A stretch of 17,650 nucleotides of DNA, from contig JAIBHQ010000002.1 in the NCBI GenBank assembly GCA_020028595.1, forward strand, positions 1 to 17,650. The letters run 5' to 3'. The DNA comes from Nitrospirota bacterium. Lineage in GTDB: Bacteria; Nitrospirota; Nitrospiria; Nitrospirales; Nitrospiraceae. Under the pieces are notes generated by a model, which worked only from the letters and a program-made list of their open reading frames with translations, did not search any database and had not been told where the DNA came from. The position numbers and the translations under genes are program-made. Of this stretch, positions 13,861 through 17,650 are shown in pieces. Position 1 is the first letter of the stretch, and every line of letters begins with the position of its first letter.

Positions 13861-15522
13861 ATGCAAGTGACGGTATTCGCGTGGATGGGGTGTTTACTGG
13901 TCGGCCTGGCGTCGCCGGCGTTGGCTGAGATCGGCCTGTCGCCCCAGGCCGCACCGCCCGGCGCCACCGTCGTTATATCAGGAAAGGGATTCGGGTCTTT
14001 TAAATCGACCCACGACAACCGCGTGTTCTTCAATGGGCTGCCGGCGCTGGTGCAGCAGTGGGACTCCGAACTCATCGCGGTAAAAGTTCCGTTGCGAGCG
14101 ACCAGCGGACCGGTCACGGTGGTCAGCGGCAAAAAGACGATCATGGCCGGCACGTTTACCGCGCAGCGGCCGACCATTCGATCGGTTTCTCCGGCCGAGG
14201 TCGAGCCGGGGGGTGTGCTGCAGGTCGTAGGGGAGCATTTCGGCACCACGGCCGGATCGCGCGATCCCAATACCATGTTCGGCGTCAACGACGTCGTGAT
14301 CGGCGGCGCCACGACCAAAATCCGCCGCTGGCGTGACGACAAGATCGAAGTCGAAGTGCCTGGTACCGCCGTCTCCGGTCACGTGGTCGTGCGGCTGGCG
14401 TCTTCCGATCCCCTGCCGGACGGGTCGTGCTGCGCGCAGGTGGAGTACAGCCTGAGCAATCCGGCTCCGCTCACGGTCATTCCGGCGATTCGCGCTGATC
14501 CGCTCAGCGGGCCGATCGGCACGAAAGTCGTGCTCTTCGGCCAGGGATTTGGCGTCAAGGCGCCCGGCGACCAACTGTTGTTCAACGGCCATCCTGGCGC
14601 CATTGCCCAGTGGACGGACGTGCTCGTGGTCGCGCATGTGCCCCTGGACGCAACCAGCGGTCCGCTGGTGTTCAAGAAGGGGGACACGCGGCGGACGGTG
14701 GGCACGTTTTCGGTTCCGACGCCGAAAGCCACCGGCTTGTCGGTGTCGAGCGGGCCGATCGGAACGTTGTTGCGGATCACCGGTGAGAATTTTGGGTTCT
14801 ACTCCGAGAGCGGGTCGACTCCGTTTTCCTTCACGGACTTCAACAGAGGGGAAAACGTGGTCGAAATCGGCGGCGTGCCGGCGGTCGTTTATCGCTGGCA
14901 TGATGATAAAATCGACGTCTGGGTGCCGTTCAGCGCGAAGAGCGGGCCGGTGGTGGTCAAGCGGGGCGGCACGAAGCCCAAAGCGGACGGTTCCTGCTGC
15001 GCCGAACGCGGCTTGATCACGACGGAGGCCGGCCGCTTCACGGTGAGCGCGCCCACCGTGGCTTCCTACACGCCGACCTCAGCCGGGCTGGATGAAATTG
15101 TGACGATTAAAGGGTCCGGGTTCGGGACATTTCTCAAAACCGCGGAGCAGACACAGCCGGGCCTGAACGAAGCGGGACATGACTCGGTGCCGTATGAATT
15201 CGGCGAAAATGTCGCCCGCACCGAAGTGCTGTTCAATAACCAGGCCGGTGTCATCGTGTCGTGGTCGGATACGGAAATTCAAGTGCGGGTGCCGAGACGG
15301 CATCTCTTCGGCATCGGGAAAAAGAACGAGTTCAATACGGACCTCGCCACCGGGCCGCTGCTTGTCCGGCGCGGGTCGTGGGACGTGAAGCCTGACGGCT
15401 CCTGTTGCACCACCAAACAGTGGGTGACGGCCGAAGCGGGGACGTTCACGATTCTGGCGCGTGGCTTGCCGAACCAGAGCATGTTTACGGACACCAGGCC
15501 GGAAGCCAACACCGTTCCGTGA
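13861..15522 (+). CDS. Exported protein with five IPT/TIG domains and DGSCC motifs
   Basis: A 553-residue exported protein. Residues 1-22 form a signal peptide ending SPALA before Glu23. The mature part is five immunoglobulin-like IPT/TIG domains, at about 23-102, 103-208, 209-286, 287-397 and 398-533. Each has a GxxFG turn (or equivalent), a phi-x-x-W strand and an SG-P/H-V strand. Domains 2, 4 and 5 carry an insert with DGSCC (187-191, 376-380, 512-516); domains 1 and 3 lack it. Apart from the signal peptide, these vicinal Cys pairs are the only cysteines I see, suggesting a disulphide or metal role outside the cytoplasm. TIG domains usually mediate binding or act as spacers in surface proteins. 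Its stop overlaps the YCF48-like start (GTGA), so the two are probably made together. Specific function unknown. Confidence 0.85.
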   Translation: MQVTVFAWMGCLLVGLASPALAEIGLSPQAAPPGATVVISGKGFGSFKSTHDNRVFFNGLPALVQQWDSELIAVKVPLRATSGPVTVVSGKKTIMAGTFTAQRPTIRSVSPAEVEPGGVLQVVGEHFGTTAGSRDPNTMFGVNDVVIGGATTKIRRWRDDKIEVEVPGTAVSGHVVVRLASSDPLPDGSCCAQVEYSLSNPAPLTVIPAIRADPLSGPIGTKVVLFGQGFGVKAPGDQLLFNGHPGAIAQWTDVLVVAHVPLDATSGPLVFKKGDTRRTVGTFSVPTPKATGLSVSSGPIGTLLRITGENFGFYSESGSTPFSFTDFNRGENVVEIGGVPAVVYRWHDDKIDVWVPFSAKSGPVVVKRGGTKPKADGSCCAERGLITTEAGRFTVSAPTVASYTPTSAGLDEIVTIKGSGFGTFLKTAEQTQPGLNEAGHDSVPYEFGENVARTEVLFNNQAGVIVSWSDTEIQVRVPRRHLFGIGKKNEFNTDLATGPLLVRRGSWDVKPDGSCCTTKQWVTAEAGTFTILARGLPNQSMFTDTRPEANTVP

Positions 15523-16520
15523 CACCAATCGCCTTCATCCTCACGCGCGCAGGCTTGCAATGCATCGTGGCGGCGATTGTGTCCTGCTGTATGGCGACCG
15601 GCGCCGTCCTGGCAGCTGATGCGCCGGCGCCTCGCGTGGCGACCACCATCCAAAAGAGCGGGACTTCCGCCAATCTGATGGGCGTCCATGTTCGTGACGC
15701 CGCGCTCGGGTGGGCGGTGGGAACCGGCGGGACGATTCTCAAAACCAGCGACGGGGGCAAACGGTGGAAAGCCGTTCCGAGCGGGACGACCGCGCTGCTC
15801 ACCGGCGTGTCGTTCGCCGACCGGCAGCAGGGGTGGGCCGTCGGAGCAAACGGGGTCATCCTCCATTCGTCAGATGGTGGAGAGAAATGGAGCGCGCAAC
15901 AAAGCGGCACGCAGTCGGCTCTGTTCGGCGTCTTTTTTCTGACGGCGTCCGTCGGATGGACCGTGGGCGCGAGCGGGACGATTCTGCACACGACCGACGG
16001 AGGCGCGCATTGGGATGATCAAGTCAGCGGCAGCAATGCCATCCTGTATGCCGTGCATTTCGTGGATCCGGCGCATGGCGGCGCGGTCGGCGCATTAGGT
16101 ACGATCCTAGTGACGGCCGACGGGGGAACGACCTGGCGGTCGCACGAGACCGACAATGCCGCAACGTTTTTCGACGTCTTTTTCACCGATGTCAATGCGG
16201 GATGGGCGGTCGGCAACGCCGGCGCGCTGTATCAAACGACGGATGGCGGGCAGCAATGGATCGATCGCGCGATGGTCTGCGTCAGGACCTGTACGCGGCC
16301 CGCGGATCTGTTGCGAGTCCGGTTCTCCAGTCCTCAAGCGGGGTGGATCGTCGGCGAGCGGGGAACGATTTTCAGAACGGTGGATGCGGGATTCAGTTGG
16401 AATGAAGTGACCACCCAGGTGACAAAAACGACGCTTTATGGACTCTCGTTTTCCAATCCCGCGCAGGGGTGGGCGGCCGGCGAGCAGGGCACGATTCTGC
16501 AAATTACCGCAACGCAATAG
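15519..16520 (+). CDS. Exported YCF48/Hcf136-like beta-propeller protein
   Basis: A 333-residue protein with a hydrophobic N-terminal export signal (about 12-32, ending VLAADA) and seven propeller repeats of type GWAVGxxGTILxTxDGGxxW. Their GW(A/T/I)VG segments start near residues 64, 105, 146, 187, 228, 275 and 317, a steady 41-residue period broken by a 6-residue insertion between the fifth and sixth, where CVRTC (C254, C258) lies. The last repeat ends at the C-terminus, as expected for one closed seven-bladed propeller. YCF48 is a photosystem II assembly factor in phototrophs, but homologues in non-phototrophs are common and mostly uncharacterised. GTG 15519 is chosen because it overlaps the preceding stop and includes the signal; ATG 15591 would cut the signal short. 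Confidence 0.85.
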   Translation: MTPIAFILTRAGLQCIVAAIVSCCMATGAVLAADAPAPRVATTIQKSGTSANLMGVHVRDAALGWAVGTGGTILKTSDGGKRWKAVPSGTTALLTGVSFADRQQGWAVGANGVILHSSDGGEKWSAQQSGTQSALFGVFFLTASVGWTVGASGTILHTTDGGAHWDDQVSGSNAILYAVHFVDPAHGGAVGALGTILVTADGGTTWRSHETDNAATFFDVFFTDVNAGWAVGNAGALYQTTDGGQQWIDRAMVCVRTCTRPADLLRVRFSSPQAGWIVGERGTIFRTVDAGFSWNEVTTQVTKTTLYGLSFSNPAQGWAAGEQGTILQITATQ

Positions 16521-16598
16521 CTATCAGCTTTCAGCGATCAGCTCTCAGCTCTGAATTTTCCGGAAGCTGACGGCTGAACGCTGATGGCTGGCGGCGTC
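16519..16598. repeat. Heptad-built inverted repeat C (between convergent YCF48-like gene and rsmE)
   Basis: The left arm is AGCNNTC at 16519, 16526, 16533 and 16540, plus a variant at 16547. The right arm is NNGCTGA at 16564, 16571 and 16578, plus a variant at 16585. The arms flank a 10-base loop (16554-16563) containing TTTT, and four heptads pair on each side. The element begins on the last two bases of the YCF48-like stop and ends 5 bases before the rsmE stop. It probably acts as a bidirectional terminator. TGA triplets occur in all three frames of the plus strand (16568, 16575, 16582) and, as TCA at 16524, 16531 and 16538, of the minus strand. Confidence 0.8.
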
Positions 16599-16603
16599 TC
16601 GAT

Positions 16604-17344
16604 TCATCCCAATTCCCCCAATCTGCTTTGCAGCACGCTTAAGGCAGCCAGTGCGGCGGTCTCGCCACGCAAAATTCTTGTGCCCAGCGTGACAGAAATA
16701 AAATTGTTCGCGCAGGCCTGGGCCAATTCCTCATTCCGCCACCCGCCTTCAGGGCCGATCGCCAGCGCGATTGTGTCTTCCGGGGAGGAGGGAAGAGGAA
16801 CCGAACGAAGACTCTGCCCGGTTTCCCGTTCGCTCAAAATCAATTTAAGCGTCGCCAGATGAGGGGTTGAAAAGAACTCCATGGCGGTGCAGGGCGTGCC
16901 GACAGTCGGCACATCCCACCGCTCAGACTGCTGCGACGCCTCGAGGGCAATCCGTTGCCAGCGCACCCGCTGCGCATTGACACGCGCCTGCTTCGGCCGG
17001 ACAACCGTGTGCTCGGTCACCAGGGGGATAATGGCTGCGGCGCCAAGTTCCGTGGTTTTTTGGATGGCCCAGTCCATCCGCTCGCCCTTCAGGATGGCTT
17101 GCCCGATCAGAATAGGTGAGGTCGACGGTGCAGCTCCGGTGCGCTGCTCGACGACATTGCCGCGCATGATCCGGCGGTCCATGTGCGCGATCTCGATGAG
17201 GTAGCGCCGCCGGTGCTCGTCGCCGGCCCAGATCCGCTCGCCGGCGTGAACGCGCAGGCTGGCGCGAAGATGATTCAGGAGATCGCCCGCAATCGTCACA
17301 GTTCCGTTTTGGATCTGATCGGCCGTGATGAAGAAGACGGGCAT
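16604..17344 (-). CDS. rsmE: 16S rRNA (uracil1498-N3)-methyltransferase RsmE
   Basis: A 246-residue RsmE of usual length. It methylates N3 of U1498 in 16S rRNA using S-adenosylmethionine and folds as a SPOUT knot. An N-terminal PUA-like domain (about 1-70) is followed by the methyltransferase domain with KTTELGAAAIIPLVTEHTV near 96-114, IGPEGGW (196-202) and LGTRILRGETA (220-230), the SAM-binding knot. The usual RTETA reads RGETA. ATG 17344 is chosen because the protein then begins MPVFF, typical of the family; the open frame continues to 17425 through heptad repeat D but encodes unconserved sequence. No strong ribosome site. It lies downstream of dnaJ on the same strand, a frequent arrangement. 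Confidence 0.93.
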   Translation of the reverse strand: MPVFFITADQIQNGTVTIAGDLLNHLRASLRVHAGERIWAGDEHRRRYLIEIAHMDRRIMRGNVVEQRTGAAPSTSPILIGQAILKGERMDWAIQKTTELGAAAIIPLVTEHTVVRPKQARVNAQRVRWQRIALEASQQSERWDVPTVGTPCTAMEFFSTPHLATLKLILSERETGQSLRSVPLPSSPEDTIALAIGPEGGWRNEELAQACANNFISVTLGTRILRGETAALAALSVLQSRLGELG

Positions 17345-17350
17345 GGAAGT

Positions 17351-17448
17351 TAGTGACACGTGGTGCGTAACGAGTGACGAGTCCGATGCAAAGCCGGAAT
17401 GCGTGTCCTGCCTGTCACGGGTCACCCGTCACTCGTCACGGCTCTTGC
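17351..17448. repeat. Heptad-built inverted repeat D (dnaJ-rsmE)
   Basis: The plus-strand right arm is four perfect GTCACNN units at 17414, 17421, 17428 and 17435. The left arm has related units at 17351, 17365, 17372 and 17379. The core ACGAGTGACG (17370-17379) is the exact complement of 17427-17436, and 15 of 20 positions match across 17365-17384 and 17422-17441. Read in the gene direction (minus strand), TGA occurs in all three frames (TCA at 17415, 17422, 17429) just past the dnaJ stop. It occupies the whole gap between dnaJ and rsmE. Confidence 0.75.
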
Positions 17449-17452
17449 GCGG

Positions 17453-17650
17453 TTACTCGAAGTAGTCTCTCATCTTTTCAAAAAACCCGTCACCATCCTT
17501 ATCCAGGGACATCCCGCTTTCCTTGGCGAATTCGGCCAGAATGTCCTCTTGCTTAGCCGTCAGTTTGGTGGGAATTTCAACCTTGACCCTGATGATCTGA
17601 TCGCCGGCGCGCCGGCTGTGCTTGAGACTCGGTACGCCCAGGCCCTTCAA
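17453..17650 (-). CDS. dnaJ: Chaperone protein DnaJ, C-terminal end (partial)
   Basis: The last 65 residues of DnaJ; the 5' part lies beyond the right edge. DnaJ is the J-domain co-chaperone that delivers substrates to DnaK and stimulates its ATPase. The visible part opens with LKGLGVPSL, the usual KGKGVP-type segment of the second C-terminal beta domain, followed by GDQIIRVKVEIPTKLT, the family's closing strand, and a helix ending FFEKMRDYFE. The first visible codon (TTG) is an internal Leu, not a start. The gene order dnaJ then rsmE on one strand suggests that hrcA, grpE or dnaK may lie further right. Confidence 0.9.
   Translation of the reverse strand: MKGLGVPSLKHSRRAGDQIIRVKVEIPTKLTAKQEDILAEFAKESGMSLDKDGDGFFEKMRDYFE

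Noticed and set aside
15519..16520. Photosystem II assembly role for the YCF48-like protein
   Set aside because: No photosynthesis genes in the window; such propellers are widespread in non-phototrophs.
17345..17425. N-terminal extension of RsmE to 17425
   Set aside because: It is translated heptad repeat D; the family N-terminus begins at MPVFF.
4759..17448. CRISPR array or insertion-sequence ends as an explanation for the intergenic repeats
   Set aside because: The units are contiguous heptads without spacers, differ in sequence between sites, and have no transposase or target duplication nearby.

Overview
The window looks like a chromosomal housekeeping segment from a Nitrospira-like bacterium (phylum Nitrospirota). 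The basis is GC-rich codon use, the gene order cinA-thpR-recA-recX-alaS-ruvX-mltG, a chlorite-dismutase-fold haem enzyme, and an exported TIG/YCF48 gene pair. The taxon is an inference from recognised protein character; no search was run. There is no sign of prophage, insertion sequence, CRISPR array, tRNA or rRNA.

Layout. (1) 1-1555, minus strand: hemQ (coproheme decarboxylase), a small zinc-ribbon protein, and a multi-pass membrane protein running off the left edge; probably one transcript. (2) 1556-1739: a divergent promoter region whose two TTGACA boxes lie back to back in an inverted repeat. (3) 1740-13675, plus strand: a nearly continuous gene train of cinA, thpR, recA, recX, alaS, ruvX, mltG, an 828-residue protein with a degenerate class III nucleotidyl-cyclase-like domain, deoB, and a RidA-family gene. 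Several junctions are 4-base start/stop overlaps. (4) 13676-16520, plus strand: a strong-looking promoter driving two exported proteins, a five-domain IPT/TIG protein and a seven-repeat YCF48-type propeller, coupled by a GTGA overlap. (5) 16604-17650, minus strand: rsmE and the 3' end of dnaJ, the usual tail of a dnaK-dnaJ locus.

How the genes fit together. recA/recX are the recombinase and its modulator. alaS, ruvX, thpR and rsmE belong to RNA metabolism and translation, cinA and deoB to nucleotide salvage, mltG to cell-wall synthesis. The 828-residue protein is tied to mltG by an overlapping start codon and is the least understood gene here.

The most unusual non-coding feature is a set of four intergenic inverted repeats (recA/recX, deoB/rid, YCF48/rsmE, dnaJ/rsmE) whose arms are tandem 7-base units. 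Spelling differs between elements, but all share a TGA (or TCA) core every 7 bases. Because 7 is not a multiple of 3, the core puts stop codons in all three frames just after the upstream gene, while the arms can fold into a hairpin.

No stretch over 300 bases lacks a gene; the longest gaps (1556-1739 and 13676-13860) contain promoters.
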